Assembly (NCBI GenBank): GCA_903884115.1 | Contig: CAISDH010000033.1 | Coordinates: 1 to 64,000 of the forward strand | Reading direction: 5' to 3' | Length of the DNA: 64,000 nt | Source: an uncultured Microcaldota archaeon | GTDB lineage: Archaea; Micrarchaeota; Micrarchaeia; Micrarchaeales; Micrarchaeaceae | Shown here: one piece after another, positions 54,471-64,000 of the stretch | Numbering within the stretch: the stretch's first letter is position 1 | Layout: each line of letters starts with the position of its first letter | The notes under the pieces: model-generated | What the model was told of the DNA's origin: nothing | The model's database searches: none | What the model saw: only the letters and a program-made list of their open reading frames with translations | Translations under genes and position numbers: made by a program

Positions 54471-54875
54471 ATGGTTGTAAGGAGAAAGAAGCACAACAGG
54501 AAGTATCTAGGGTCAAGGCGCTGGGGCGTAGGCAACATAAAGAATGCGAGAGGCAAGGGCAGCCGCGGCGGCGTTGGCATGGCGGGATCAAGGAAGCACA
54601 AGTTCACATTTTTGACTGCGAAAGCACCATGGCTTATCAAGGAGCACGGATTTTCCAATTGGAGGCCAAAGAAGCCCAATGAGATAACCCTGCGGGAAAT
54701 AGACGGCATGATCTGCAAATCTGCAGAGCAGAATCCTTCAATAGAGCTCAAGAGCTGCAAGGTGCTCAGCAACGGCTCCATGAGCCGGCCAGCAACGATA
54801 AAAGCACAAGCGTTCTCCGAAAAGGCAATCGAAAAGATCAAGAAAGCGGGCGGAGAGGCAGTAGTGCTGCAGTGA
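54471..54875 (+). CDS. rpl15: Ribosomal protein L15 (uL15)
   Basis: RRKKHNRKYLGSRRWGVGNIKNARGKGSRGGVGMAGSRKHKFTF. Confidence 0.95.
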   Translation: MVVRRKKHNRKYLGSRRWGVGNIKNARGKGSRGGVGMAGSRKHKFTFLTAKAPWLIKEHGFSNWRPKKPNEITLREIDGMICKSAEQNPSIELKSCKVLSNGSMSRPATIKAQAFSEKAIEKIKKAGGEAVVLQ

Positions 54876-54882
54876 TGATTCA

Positions 54883-56055
54883 TTGACAGATGCGCTTAAC
54901 ATAGCTTTTTTTACGGACACGTTCCTGCCTGCAACCGATGGTGTGGTCACATCAATACTCGGGTTCAGGAAGGAGCTTGAGCGCCGAGGGCATAACGTGT
55001 ACATATTCGCAAGCGGCAACTCCAACACAAAGCGCATAAATGCGAAGGACAAGAACGTTTTCATCATGCGCGGCATGCGATTCAAGAAATATCCTCAATA
55101 CAGCCTGGCGCTCTTCCCGTTCATCGCATCGCGCAAGCTCAAGAACATGAACATCGATGTCATTCACGCGCAGACCCCGTTCATACTCGGCATGTACTCC
55201 CTGTTCTTTGCGCGTTCCAACAAGATTCCGATAGTCGGGTCTTTCCACACCATGTTTACAAACAAATCAGTCATAAAGGAGTACACAACCAATAGCAAGA
55301 TACTGATCAAGCTCCTAGTAAAATACGCATGGCCGTACGCGCGGTTCTTCTATTCAAGGTGCGACGAGGTCATAGCGCCAAGCGGCACGATCAAGAACGT
55401 GCTGGCGAAGCACAGCATAAATAACACCTTTACCGTGCCCAATGGCATAGACTTGGTAAGGTTCAACAGGAAGGTAGACGGAAGCAGGGTCAGGGAGGGC
55501 CTGACGGGCACCAGCGGCAACAAGATCGTGCTGTATGTCGGCAGGCTCAGCAAGGAGAAACGCATAGACACCCTGTTGAAGGCGGCAAGGCTGCTCAAGG
55601 ACAAGAAGATAAAGTTTGTCATAGGCGGGACCGGGCCGGCAGCATCCCTATACCAGAAGATGGCGCACAACATGCACCTAAACAACGTCAAGTTCACCGG
55701 CTTCATAAGCGACGACATGCTGCCAAAGTACTATGCCGCATGCGACCTTTTCTGCCTGCCTTCGACGTTTGACACCCAAGGCATCGTGTCTATAGAGGCA
55801 ATGGCGTGCAACAAGCCCGTAGTAGGGGCTAACTACCTTGCTCTGAAAGAACTCATAAAGAACGGCAAAAACGGGGAAAAGTTCACTCCTCTTGACCCGC
55901 ACTCATGTGCAAGGAAGATAGAGAAGGTTTTAAATCACATTGATTCATATAAAGGAATGCTTGGCACGGCTAAGCAATATTCCGTAGAGCATACTACTGA
56001 TTTGCTGCTTGATGTCTATAAGAAAGCAATTGAAGATTCAACAAATTCGTCATAG
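54883..56055 (+). CDS. Glycosyltransferase family 4 protein
   Basis: 390 aa with TTG start; FFTDTFLPATDGVVTSILGFRKELERRGHNVYIFA, VLYVGRLSKEKRIDTLLKAARLL, LPSTFDTQGIVSIEAMACNKPVVGAN. Confidence 0.93.
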   Translation: MTDALNIAFFTDTFLPATDGVVTSILGFRKELERRGHNVYIFASGNSNTKRINAKDKNVFIMRGMRFKKYPQYSLALFPFIASRKLKNMNIDVIHAQTPFILGMYSLFFARSNKIPIVGSFHTMFTNKSVIKEYTTNSKILIKLLVKYAWPYARFFYSRCDEVIAPSGTIKNVLAKHSINNTFTVPNGIDLVRFNRKVDGSRVREGLTGTSGNKIVLYVGRLSKEKRIDTLLKAARLLKDKKIKFVIGGTGPAASLYQKMAHNMHLNNVKFTGFISDDMLPKYYAACDLFCLPSTFDTQGIVSIEAMACNKPVVGANYLALKELIKNGKNGEKFTPLDPHSCARKIEKVLNHIDSYKGMLGTAKQYSVEHTTDLLLDVYKKAIEDSTNSS

Positions 56056-56178
56056 AGTGATTCACTGCCAGAAAAAGAACCCATAAAGGCCGAAAGCGAG
56101 GCGCCTGCAGCAGTCCAGAGCGCAGAGAAGGCGGATGTCCCAAGCGCCGAGAAGGCAGGCCCGAACGCCGCGAACAAG

Positions 56179-56766
56179 GTGTCTCTCAACGAGCTTGTGA
56201 AAGAGGCACACAACGATCACGCGACCGAGCTGATGCAGCAGATATACGAGCTCAGGAAGCAGCGCGGCAAGCTCATCGGCCTTACAAGGCACGCAAAGCG
56301 CACCATCCCCTACAAGGAGGCGGAGGCGATGGCCATCCAGAACATGCTGGGTCCGAACGGCGGCAGGGACGCCAACGGCAAGGTTGTGTACTTAAAGAAG
56401 CTCAGGAAGGAGCTGGAGTTCAAGATATCCACCGAGGCATCATCGCTCAACGCAGAACGGGAGCTCGTGAAGCGCATAAACGACGTGAATGCGCAGCTCG
56501 ACAAGGCCCTTGAGCCCCTGAGGCTCAAGCGCAGGTTGGAGATGCTTAAATCTGACGCGGAGAGGCAGAAGGTCGTCATAACCGATTCCACAAAGCAATG
56601 CATGGAGCTGGACGTGAAGCTGGATAAGCTCTACTTTGAGCTCAAGAAGACCCTCGGCATAAACAGCACGCACAACAAGACCGTGCGCAAGCCAAACAAG
56701 ACGAATAACGCAACCCAGACAATCAATCTTGAGGATATTGCGGTAATAAAGAAGATAAACAAATAG
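56179..56766 (+). CDS. Coiled-coil protein of unknown function
   Basis: 195 aa with GTG start; long charged heptad-like helices. An Ala/Glu-rich open frame continues upstream to about 56067, so the start is uncertain. Confidence 0.6.
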   Translation: MSLNELVKEAHNDHATELMQQIYELRKQRGKLIGLTRHAKRTIPYKEAEAMAIQNMLGPNGGRDANGKVVYLKKLRKELEFKISTEASSLNAERELVKRINDVNAQLDKALEPLRLKRRLEMLKSDAERQKVVITDSTKQCMELDVKLDKLYFELKKTLGINSTHNKTVRKPNKTNNATQTINLEDIAVIKKINK

Positions 56767-56774
56767 ATGAGTAG

Positions 56775-58085
56775 TTGAAAGTTTCTTTTTTCGGCGCTGC
56801 ACAAGAAGTTGGCAGAAGCTGCATAATGATAAGTAGCGGGGACACCGCAATACTGCTTGACGCTGGCATAAAGCTCGGGGAGGTTGAGGAGCACCCGACA
56901 ATACCTGACGATCTTCTAAGGCGCATCGACGCCGTTTTCGTAACGCACGCGCACCTCGACCACAGCGGGTACCTTCCGCACCTTTTCAGCGCGGGATACA
57001 CCGGCAAGCTCTATGCCACAAAGCCCACGCTCGAGCTTATAAACGTCATGCTCGCCGACTACATGCGGATATCAAACCCGCAGAACGTCAGCAAGGACGG
57101 CCTTGCAAGGCTGCACAAGAGCTATGAGATAGTGGAGTATGGTGAGACGGTGCGCATCAAGGGCATGAAGGTCACGCTAATACCTGCCGGCCACATACTC
57201 GGCAGCGCGATGATACACGTGACCGACGGGAAGCATTCTCTTCTGTACACAGGGGACATAAACCTTTCGAAGACGCGGCTGCTTGACGGCGCAGACACGA
57301 AGAACATTGTCGCGGACACGCTTATAACCGAAAGCACATATGGGGCAAAGGACGACGTAGCACCTTCCGAAGGTGCGGTAGCAAAGAAGATGCTCACAGA
57401 CATAAAGGAGACGCTCTTAAATGGCAACAAGGTCATAATCCCCTCGTTTGCCGTCGGGAAAGGCCAGGAAGTGCTTCTGCTGCTTGACGACTTCATGAAC
57501 TCTGGCGCGCTGCCTAAGGTGCCAATCTATGTCGACGGCATGATAAACAAGGCGATGCGCATACACAGGCACAACGTGATATACTGCAGGAAGGAGCTGC
57601 AGCGCAAGATACTCATGAGCGACTCGGATCCGTTCAAGAGCAGCAACTTCTTCCCCGTAGAGTCGCGCCAGGCAAGGAGCAAGGCCGCGAGCGAGGATGG
57701 CGCGAGCATAATAGTCACTACAAGCGGAATGCTCAAAGGCGGTCCAGTGGTCTACTATCTTCAAAGATTGGCTGGCAATCCTGGGAACAAGATCATAGTT
57801 GTCGGATACCAGGCAGAGGGTACGCCGGGAAGGGCGCTGCTTGACGGTGCAACAACCCTCAAGTTTGAGCACGCAACAGTGCACATCAAGCTTGAAGTCA
57901 GGAGCTACCACCTTTCTGGGCACGCTGACCGTCCACACCTAGAGGCGATGATACGCTCAATAAAGACGCTGAAGAACGTTTTCATAATCCACGGCGAAAA
58001 GAGCAAGTCTGAGGCTCTGAGCGGCGACATACAGAAGACTTACAAGGTCATCGTACCGGAACTCGGAACAGCGTACGATGTATAG
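56775..58085 (+). CDS. MBL-fold/beta-CASP ribonuclease (archaeal CPSF-like)
   Basis: 436 aa with TTG start; GAAQEVGRSCIMI, VFVTHAHLDHSGYLPHLF, LIPAGHILGSAMI, LITESTYG, RSYHLSGHADRPHLEAMIRSI. Confidence 0.95.
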   Translation: MKVSFFGAAQEVGRSCIMISSGDTAILLDAGIKLGEVEEHPTIPDDLLRRIDAVFVTHAHLDHSGYLPHLFSAGYTGKLYATKPTLELINVMLADYMRISNPQNVSKDGLARLHKSYEIVEYGETVRIKGMKVTLIPAGHILGSAMIHVTDGKHSLLYTGDINLSKTRLLDGADTKNIVADTLITESTYGAKDDVAPSEGAVAKKMLTDIKETLLNGNKVIIPSFAVGKGQEVLLLLDDFMNSGALPKVPIYVDGMINKAMRIHRHNVIYCRKELQRKILMSDSDPFKSSNFFPVESRQARSKAASEDGASIIVTTSGMLKGGPVVYYLQRLAGNPGNKIIVVGYQAEGTPGRALLDGATTLKFEHATVHIKLEVRSYHLSGHADRPHLEAMIRSIKTLKNVFIIHGEKSKSEALSGDIQKTYKVIVPELGTAYDV

Positions 58086-59340
58086 CATGTTGAGCAGGCT
58101 CTATCAAGGCGGCCGCATACTCGGCGCGGTCAAGTCGTCTCCTGAAGATTTCATAGTTGAGGAAATAGTGGGCAAGGGCATGGCCGTAGAGGCAGGAAAG
58201 AAGTACTCTCCCGACATGCTCGGCATGGAGGAAAAACCGGGCAAGTTCTGTGTGTTCGTGATGCAGAAGAAGAACTGGAACACGGCGCAGGCCCTGAGGA
58301 CCATATCCAAGGTGCTGGGGAAAGGTATGCGCTCCATGGGGTTCGCAGGAACAAAAGACAGGATGTCGATATCTACTCAACTGTGCAGCGCCTTTGCTGC
58401 AGTGCCTGCACAACTCCTTGGGATCCACATAAAGGATATCAATATAAACGGGGCATGGACCAGCGACGCCCAGATAGAGATGGGCGGCCTGATCGGAAAC
58501 CGATTCACAGTCACAGTCAAAAATACCTCAGCGCAGGATTCGCTGGAGAAGTCTCTTGCAACGCTGAATGGGGCCTTCCCTAATTATTTCGGCGAGCAGA
58601 GATTCGGGTTCCGCAACAACAACGTCAGCATAGGCCTGTCGCTGCTCAAGGGGAATTTCGAAGAAGCTGTGATGACTTTCCTGACTGACGCCCAGAACGA
58701 GGTGCGCGAGGACGCGACAGATGCAAGGCGCAAGCTGGCAGAGACGCGCGACTTCAAGGCGGCGATGCAGTACTTCCCAAGATACCTCAAATACGAGCGC
58801 ACGATGATCGAATACTTGTCAAGATTCCCAACGAACTACGCGAACGCCATAAGGAAACTGCCTAGGTCATTGTCGCTAATGTTCGTGCATGCAGTTGAAG
58901 ACTACATATTCAACGAGGAGCTGAAGCGCCGTGTGGAAAGCGGCGCCACAGCACCGGTGGAGAATGAGCTTGTCTGCGGGGCGAACAGCTACGGCTTCCC
59001 CGACATCAAATCAGTGAGCCGCTACGTTCCTGAGATGGGTGGTGCGTTCCTGGTGGGCAACATGGTGGGCTACGATACCAAGGAGCTGACAGTCCAGGAA
59101 GCGGAGTTGCTGAGCGAATTCGGCATAAGCCTCGAGTCGTTCAAGGCGAACAGCATCAAGGAGCTGAACTGCAGAGGCGCGTTCCGGGCCATGTTCGCGC
59201 CGTACAGGTGGATTTCATCCGAGCTGGGGCATGAAGATGCAAAGCTAAAGTTTGAACTGCCTGCAGGTTCCTACGCGACAGTGCTGCTGGACGAGCTCGT
59301 GGATTCAGAAAGCCAGAACCATAATGCAGTCCCAGCATGA
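58078..59340 (+). CDS. truD: tRNA pseudouridine(13) synthase TruD
   Basis: 420 aa; SPEDFIVEEI, FAGTKDRMSISTQLCSAF, NYFGEQRFG. Confidence 0.95.
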   Translation: MYSMLSRLYQGGRILGAVKSSPEDFIVEEIVGKGMAVEAGKKYSPDMLGMEEKPGKFCVFVMQKKNWNTAQALRTISKVLGKGMRSMGFAGTKDRMSISTQLCSAFAAVPAQLLGIHIKDININGAWTSDAQIEMGGLIGNRFTVTVKNTSAQDSLEKSLATLNGAFPNYFGEQRFGFRNNNVSIGLSLLKGNFEEAVMTFLTDAQNEVREDATDARRKLAETRDFKAAMQYFPRYLKYERTMIEYLSRFPTNYANAIRKLPRSLSLMFVHAVEDYIFNEELKRRVESGATAPVENELVCGANSYGFPDIKSVSRYVPEMGGAFLVGNMVGYDTKELTVQEAELLSEFGISLESFKANSIKELNCRGAFRAMFAPYRWISSELGHEDAKLKFELPAGSYATVLLDELVDSESQNHNAVPA

Positions 59341-59357
59341 TCTAATTCGGTATTAAA

Positions 59358-59579
59358 ATGCGCATAAACATCAAGGTCACACCAAACGCAAAGGTTCCGG
59401 AACTCGTCAAACTCGACGACCTGAACTACCGCGTGAAGGTCAACGCGCGCGCATCAGAAGGGAAGGCAAACCTGAGGCTAGTGGAGATGCTTGCGGACTA
59501 TTTCGACGTTCCAAAATCGCATGTACTCATTTTGCATGGACTCAATAGCAGGGAAAAAGTAGTGGAAATCCTTATTTAG
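59358..59579 (+). CDS. DUF167 (YggU-like) family protein
   Basis: 73 aa; RINIKVTPNAKVPEL...YRVKVNARASEGKANLRLVEMLADYFDVPKSHVLILHGLNSREKVVEI. Confidence 0.88.
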   Translation: MRINIKVTPNAKVPELVKLDDLNYRVKVNARASEGKANLRLVEMLADYFDVPKSHVLILHGLNSREKVVEILI

Positions 59580-59642
59580 TGCACAACTTGCCTGCCGTTT
59601 GTGTCGGGCTTGTGTTTGCAAAGTGCTCTGATACACTAAACC

Positions 59643-59915
59643 TCATTTTAATGACATTCCCTGCTTGTCCTGAAATTCGTTTTTCTTTGGTTTGAAAAGG
59701 TTGTCGAGCAGCGATTCTGAAAATCCACGCGTCTGGAGAGTCTCTTTCAAGACTTTGCTGTCAGATCCAACGTCAATTTCGAGTTGAGATCCAGTAAGCC
59801 TGACGAATTCGTGCGTATTCATCATTTTTTCTAAGAGCAGATCATCACATTTTTCAGAAGAAGCTTTCTGAGTTTTCATGCTCGGATTTTTTCCAATGCT
59901 AGTCATAAATGTCAA
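59643..59915 (-). CDS. Hypothetical protein (90 aa)
   Basis: Open reading frame only; no family recognised. Confidence 0.4.
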   Translation of the reverse strand: MTFMTSIGKNPSMKTQKASSEKCDDLLLEKMMNTHEFVRLTGSQLEIDVGSDSKVLKETLQTRGFSESLLDNLFKPKKNEFQDKQGMSLK

Positions 59916-60020
59916 TACATGTGTCCTGCGGTTCAGATATATGTACTTTTTGTTTTGGCTTTAATCAACAATGCCCTGCCTGTCACGGTACGCATTTTGT
60001 GCCACACTTTGTGATGAATT

Positions 60021-60119
60021 CGCCAGGGTAGGGATTTGAACCCTAAATGCCGCAAGGCGGCAACCAGATCTCGAGTTTCGCCATAGTTCTGGCGCGTTGC
60101 CGGATTCCGCCACCCTGGC
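60021..60119 (-). tRNA. tRNA-Ser(CGA) with a 12-nt noncanonical intron 5' of the anticodon loop (60077..60088)
   Basis: Acceptor GCCAGGG/CCCTGGC, discriminator G, long variable arm, T-arm AGGG-TTCAAAT-CCCT. Removing 12 nt gives CCAGA-CTCGAGA-TCTGG. BHB central helix CGCC/GGCG with bulges AGA and AAA. Confidence 0.82.
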
Positions 60120-60201
60120 ATACAAGCAAATCGCTTAAAGCCTTAGTGCTCGTAATTAATATATCTTAGGCTCTTGCACTGTAAAGCGCAGGTATGATAC
60201 A

Positions 60202-61764
60202 ATGGATGACGAAGTTGGAGGGGCGGCAGGACGATTATCTCTTAGACTTTTCACCGTGCTGTTGTTTGCAATACTGACCGTGAGCGGCGCAGCATTCGCC
60301 GTGTACATGCTTTTGACCTCCACCAGCATGAGCATGGTGGCGCTTGCAATCGTATTTCTGATGCTGGCGCTGGTCAGCGGATTCTTCAATGTGACTTCTG
60401 CGCTGCAGTACTACAGGTCTTACTTCTATTACAGGCACATAAAAGAGATAAGTGCCGGACTCAAGCCTCTGCGCAGCTTTCCCACAGTAGCTATAGTCGT
60501 TCCCGTCTTCAATGAGAGCACCGAGATGGTCAAGAGAAACGTGCTGCGCCTGCAGAGCATGGATTATCCGAAGAGCAAGATGCGCTTCTACATGGTTGAC
60601 GATTCAACCAATGCGCAATCAGTGGAAGAACTTCGCGATTTCAGCAGGAGCAACGACATAGTGTTCATGCACAGGGAAAACAGGTCAGGATTCAAGGCGG
60701 GCGCATTCAACAATATGCTGAGGAACTCTAACGAGGAATTCATTGCCATATTCGATGCCGATGAGTATCTTACCAACAAGAGCTTCCTCAAAGAGCTGAT
60801 GCCCTACTTCTCAGACAAGCAGATGGCATATGTGCAGGCCAGAAAGAGCAGCTTCAACGGCTCGTTCTTTTCCAACTCGGTAAAACTGTTCGACGATTTT
60901 TTCTTTACGTTCATACAGCCCGCCAGGGCATTCAACAACACCGCGATATTTGCCGGCTCATGCGGCATAATAAAGAAGTCAGTACTGGACACGATCGGCG
61001 GATTTCCAGAGTACATAGTGGAGGACACTTTCTTCAGCTTCGAAGCGGATGTCAACAGCTACAAGGGCCTGTACGTGCCGAAGATATACGCTTATGGCGC
61101 ACCCATAACCTCGTTCACGGCGCTTGCAAGGCAGCAGTGGCGCTACAATTACGGCGACACACAGTTCTTGAGATATTTCATAGACAAGCTCGTACACAAG
61201 AAGGCACAGCTTAGATCGCACTTCTCAAAAGTAGACTACGTGGCCCACGGGTTCGGTCTAAACTACCTCTCAGTCATGCTAGTACTCTCAACAATAGCAT
61301 CTGTACTTATCGTGTTCTCTAATTTCTCATTCGCACACATGTCGCTGTCGCAGTTACTTTTGGCTAATAGCATGCAGCAGAGCATAGAGGTGCTAGGCTT
61401 CGCCACATTCCTCATTTCGCTGCTAGTGCCTGTTATGTTGACAAAAGTATATTTCAAATCAATAAGTCGGGGCCTTATGGTCTTCGTACTCAACTTTGCA
61501 CTAGCAATAGTAAGGTTCAAGGCCGCAATTGCAGCAATGCTTGGAGTCAACCCTGCCATGCACTGGCACAGGGTCACTGGGCACAACAAGCACCGTGCCC
61601 TCTTCTCCTTATTCAATACGTCCACTGAGATAGGCTTCGCACTCATGATGCTTGCAGCAGGATATATCGCATTCTATTTCAACAACATCACAGGGAGCCT
61701 GTGGCTCGCCTGGTATGGCGTCATGTATTTGGCCGCGACGATGCTCATCTACAAATATGGTTGA
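60202..61764 (+). CDS. Membrane-bound family 2 glycosyltransferase (cellulose synthase-like)
   Basis: 520 aa; VAIVVPVFNESTEMVKRNVLRLQSMDYPKSKMRFYMVDDSTN, FIAIFDADEYLTNKSFLKELMP, QQWRYNYGDTQ, plus TM segments. Confidence 0.92.
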   Translation: MDDEVGGAAGRLSLRLFTVLLFAILTVSGAAFAVYMLLTSTSMSMVALAIVFLMLALVSGFFNVTSALQYYRSYFYYRHIKEISAGLKPLRSFPTVAIVVPVFNESTEMVKRNVLRLQSMDYPKSKMRFYMVDDSTNAQSVEELRDFSRSNDIVFMHRENRSGFKAGAFNNMLRNSNEEFIAIFDADEYLTNKSFLKELMPYFSDKQMAYVQARKSSFNGSFFSNSVKLFDDFFFTFIQPARAFNNTAIFAGSCGIIKKSVLDTIGGFPEYIVEDTFFSFEADVNSYKGLYVPKIYAYGAPITSFTALARQQWRYNYGDTQFLRYFIDKLVHKKAQLRSHFSKVDYVAHGFGLNYLSVMLVLSTIASVLIVFSNFSFAHMSLSQLLLANSMQQSIEVLGFATFLISLLVPVMLTKVYFKSISRGLMVFVLNFALAIVRFKAAIAAMLGVNPAMHWHRVTGHNKHRALFSLFNTSTEIGFALMMLAAGYIAFYFNNITGSLWLAWYGVMYLAATMLIYKYG

Positions 61765-62076
61765 ATGATCTATCTGAAGAAATACACGACAGACAACGGC
61801 GTTATGCTGGCAATGTGCGACGTCGACCTCATAGACAAGGTGCTGACAGAAGGCGACCTTGAGATAAACATAAAGGACTATTCCGCTTTCTACAAAGGGG
61901 ACATCATCGATCCCAAGCGTGCAAAGGTCATCATAAACGCAGAGGAAATACATTCTGCCAATGTCATAGGCAAGGAGGCGGTCGCTGTCGCAATAGAAAG
62001 CGCTATCATAGAAAAAGGGCACGTCAAGAAAATAAAGGACGTTCCATACGCGCAGGCGTTCAGCACCAAGTTCTAG
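61765..62076 (+). CDS. DUF424 family protein
   Basis: 103 aa; MLAMCDVDLIDKVLTEGDLEINIKDYSAFYKGD, a short archaeal DUF424 pattern. Confidence 0.82.
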   Translation: MIYLKKYTTDNGVMLAMCDVDLIDKVLTEGDLEINIKDYSAFYKGDIIDPKRAKVIINAEEIHSANVIGKEAVAVAIESAIIEKGHVKKIKDVPYAQAFSTKF

Positions 62077-62128
62077 CTCCTCAGACTGCAATATTATTAA
62101 GCTGTCCCTGGTATTATTGCCTGATTCA

Positions 62129-62380
62129 ATGGCAGAATATGAAGATTGGAACAAGCTGACAGAAGGCACAAAGGATCTGGAAAGGGCAAGGCAGTCGCTG
62201 GTTGAAGAGCTGCAGGCCATAGACTGGTACCAGGAGCGAATAGACCTGACCAAGGACGCGTCGCTCAAGAAGGTCCTGGAACACAACAGGGACGAGGAAA
62301 AGGAGCACGCAGCGATGCTGATGGAATGGGTAAGGAACAACGACCCCGTACAGGATAAGAAATTCAAGGAGCACGATTGA
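62129..62380 (+). CDS. Encapsulated-ferritin-like (EncFtn family) protein
   Basis: 83 aa from MAEYEDW; LVEELQAIDWYQERIDLTKDASLKKVLEHNRDEEKEHAAMLMEWVRNND matches the EncFtn pattern (E..DWY..R, HNRDEEKEHA, EWxRRND). Confidence 0.82.
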   Translation: MAEYEDWNKLTEGTKDLERARQSLVEELQAIDWYQERIDLTKDASLKKVLEHNRDEEKEHAAMLMEWVRNNDPVQDKKFKEHD

Positions 62381-62448
62381 CAAGGAAACAATCAGAGAAA
62401 ATCAGCTCAGGCACACATACAGGATACTGTCCGCTTTCACGTGGTTAC

Positions 62449-64000
62449 ATGCCCCGCAATGACACATGGTCTTTAGGCAACGCAGTCGTTCCGACACACT
62501 ATGCGATAAGGATTGAGCCTGACCTCTCAACGTTCATATTTATGGGCGACGAAACAATCCACGTCAGAGTAAGCAAAGCATCAGATCGAATAACATTGAA
62601 CGTAAAGGAGCTAAAGATAAGTTCGGCATCTGTGAAGGCCGGAAATCGGACGTACAAGGCTAAATTATCAGAAAACAAGGTCAAGGAAGAGTTGACTCTC
62701 ATCCTGTCCCATAGGGTGAAAGGAGAAGCGGAGATTTGCATAACATTCTCTGGTCGCAACACCGAAAGGCTATGCGGCTTCTATAAGAGCAGTTATAAGT
62801 ATAAAGGCAAAGAGAGATGCCTGCTGACCACGCACTTCGAGCCGAGTGACGCCAGAGCAGCATTTCCCTGTTTCGACGAGCCGGCGCTAAAGGCAACATT
62901 TTCATTGTCGCTCATAATAGACCGCAATCTAAGCGCAATCTCCAACATGCCTATAAAGAACGAGTCGAACACGGCTGACGGCAGAAAGCGCGTAAACTTC
63001 ATCAGAACTCCAAAAATGAGCAGCTATCTGCTTTATTTCGGTGTTGGAAATTTCGAACGCGCGATCAAACGCATTGGAAAGATAGAAGTGGGCGTAGTTA
63101 CCGTGCCCGGGCGTATCAAGCAGGCCAAGATGTCACTGAAGTTCGCAGTAAAGTCCATAAACTTCTACCAGAAATATTTCAGAATAAACTATCCGCTGCC
63201 TAAACTCGACATGATAGCCGTGCCGGACTTCTCCTATGGAGCCATGGAGAACTGGGGTGCCATGACGTTCCGTGAATCTAACCTGCTAGGTGATGAGAAG
63301 AAAAGCGCTACGCGGACAAAGCAGAACATAGCGCTTGTGGTTGCGCATGAGATCGCCCATCAGTGGTTTGGAGACCTTGTGACCATGAAATGGTGGGACG
63401 ACCTCTGGCTAAATGAGAGCTTTGCTACCTTTCTGGAGTACAAAGCTGTAGATTCAGCATTTCCAGACTGGAAGCTATCCGACCAATACCTTATAGATAC
63501 GGTGTCTGTAGCTCTCAATTCTGACCAGCTACTTTCCACGCATCCGATAAGCGTCCATGTAACGAACCCTGCCGAGAGTGAGCGTCTTTTTGACAGAATA
63601 AGTTACGAGAAGGGAGGTTCGATTCTTTATATGCTAGAGGATTATGTGGGGCAGGATGTGTTCAGAAAAGGCCTGCACAATTACCTTAGTAAGAAGGCAT
63701 ATTCCAATGCCACAAAATCCGATCTCTGGAACGAGATAAGCGCCGAGGCAAGAAAGAGGGGCATTCGAGATGTCGAGTTGGTCGCAAGAAAGTGGATAGA
63801 TGCTCCAGGATACCCTCTGATAGAGGCGTCCAAAGCGGGCAGCACCCTGCAACTTGTCCAGAATAGGCTCACACTTTCAAAGACAATCAGCGGACAAGTA
63901 TGGCCTATCCCTCTAAGATACAGAATGCAAGACGGATCTCAAGGAAAGAAGTTGATGTTAGGCAGAACTGCCAGCATAGTGCTGGGAGACAACAGGTGGG
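62449..64000 (+). CDS. M1 family aminopeptidase (3' end truncated by window edge)
   Basis: MPRNDTWSLGNAVVPTHYAIRIEPDL; exopeptidase motif GAMENWGAMTFRE and zinc motif HEIAHQWFGDLVTMKWWDDLWLNESFA. Absent from the ORF track because there is no stop in the window. Confidence 0.95.
   Translation, partial: MPRNDTWSLGNAVVPTHYAIRIEPDLSTFIFMGDETIHVRVSKASDRITLNVKELKISSASVKAGNRTYKAKLSENKVKEELTLILSHRVKGEAEICITFSGRNTERLCGFYKSSYKYKGKERCLLTTHFEPSDARAAFPCFDEPALKATFSLSLIIDRNLSAISNMPIKNESNTADGRKRVNFIRTPKMSSYLLYFGVGNFERAIKRIGKIEVGVVTVPGRIKQAKMSLKFAVKSINFYQKYFRINYPLPKLDMIAVPDFSYGAMENWGAMTFRESNLLGDEKKSATRTKQNIALVVAHEIAHQWFGDLVTMKWWDDLWLNESFATFLEYKAVDSAFPDWKLSDQYLIDTVSVALNSDQLLSTHPISVHVTNPAESERLFDRISYEKGGSILYMLEDYVGQDVFRKGLHNYLSKKAYSNATKSDLWNEISAEARKRGIRDVELVARKWIDAPGYPLIEASKAGSTLQLVQNRLTLSKTISGQVWPIPLRYRMQDGSQGKKLMLGRTASIVLGDNRW

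Overview
This window looks like the compact chromosome of a DPANN-type, probably Micrarchaeota/ARMAN-like, archaeon. That placement is inferred from the gene set and the three-unit type tRNA-splicing endonuclease; I ran no database search. I see about 70 protein genes: gyrB, radA, PCNA, GINS, priL, TFE, aIF2-alpha, a shortened S10-type ribosomal cluster, L30/L15, a mevalonate cluster, lipoate genes, aglB, and aroB plus DAHP synthase. There are six tRNA genes (four interrupted by short introns) and a stand-alone 5S rRNA. The main finding is in the cyclic 2,3-diphosphoglycerate synthetase-like GTPase gene (2795..4138). Its reading frame is broken by an in-frame TAG inside a 21-nt segment (2837..2857) that cuts the conserved AAGRD/FHNFN motif. 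The segment and its flanks fold into a complete bulge-helix-bulge (BHB): outer GGA/UUC, central CGCG/CGCG, 3-nt bulges ACA and GGU, inner GGUCU/AGACC, loop GAAU. Standard BHB cleavage positions remove exactly the 21 nt and restore GAAGRDFHNFN. I therefore read it as a protein-coding archaeal mini-intron. The likely processing enzyme, a 388-aa splicing endonuclease, is encoded 1.2 kb downstream of this gene's end. Nearby tRNA introns include unusual ones: tRNA-Lys(CUU) in the T-loop and tRNA-Ser(CGA) in the 5' anticodon stem. Other leads are a tandem palindromic operator candidate at a sulfatase/PAPS-reductase/RHH locus, an encapsulated-ferritin-like protein, a ThrRS without an editing domain, a tRNA-Ile with a UAU anticodon, a frameshifted Cys-rich surface protein, and two possible structured RNAs. 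No CRISPR array, IS element or prophage was seen.
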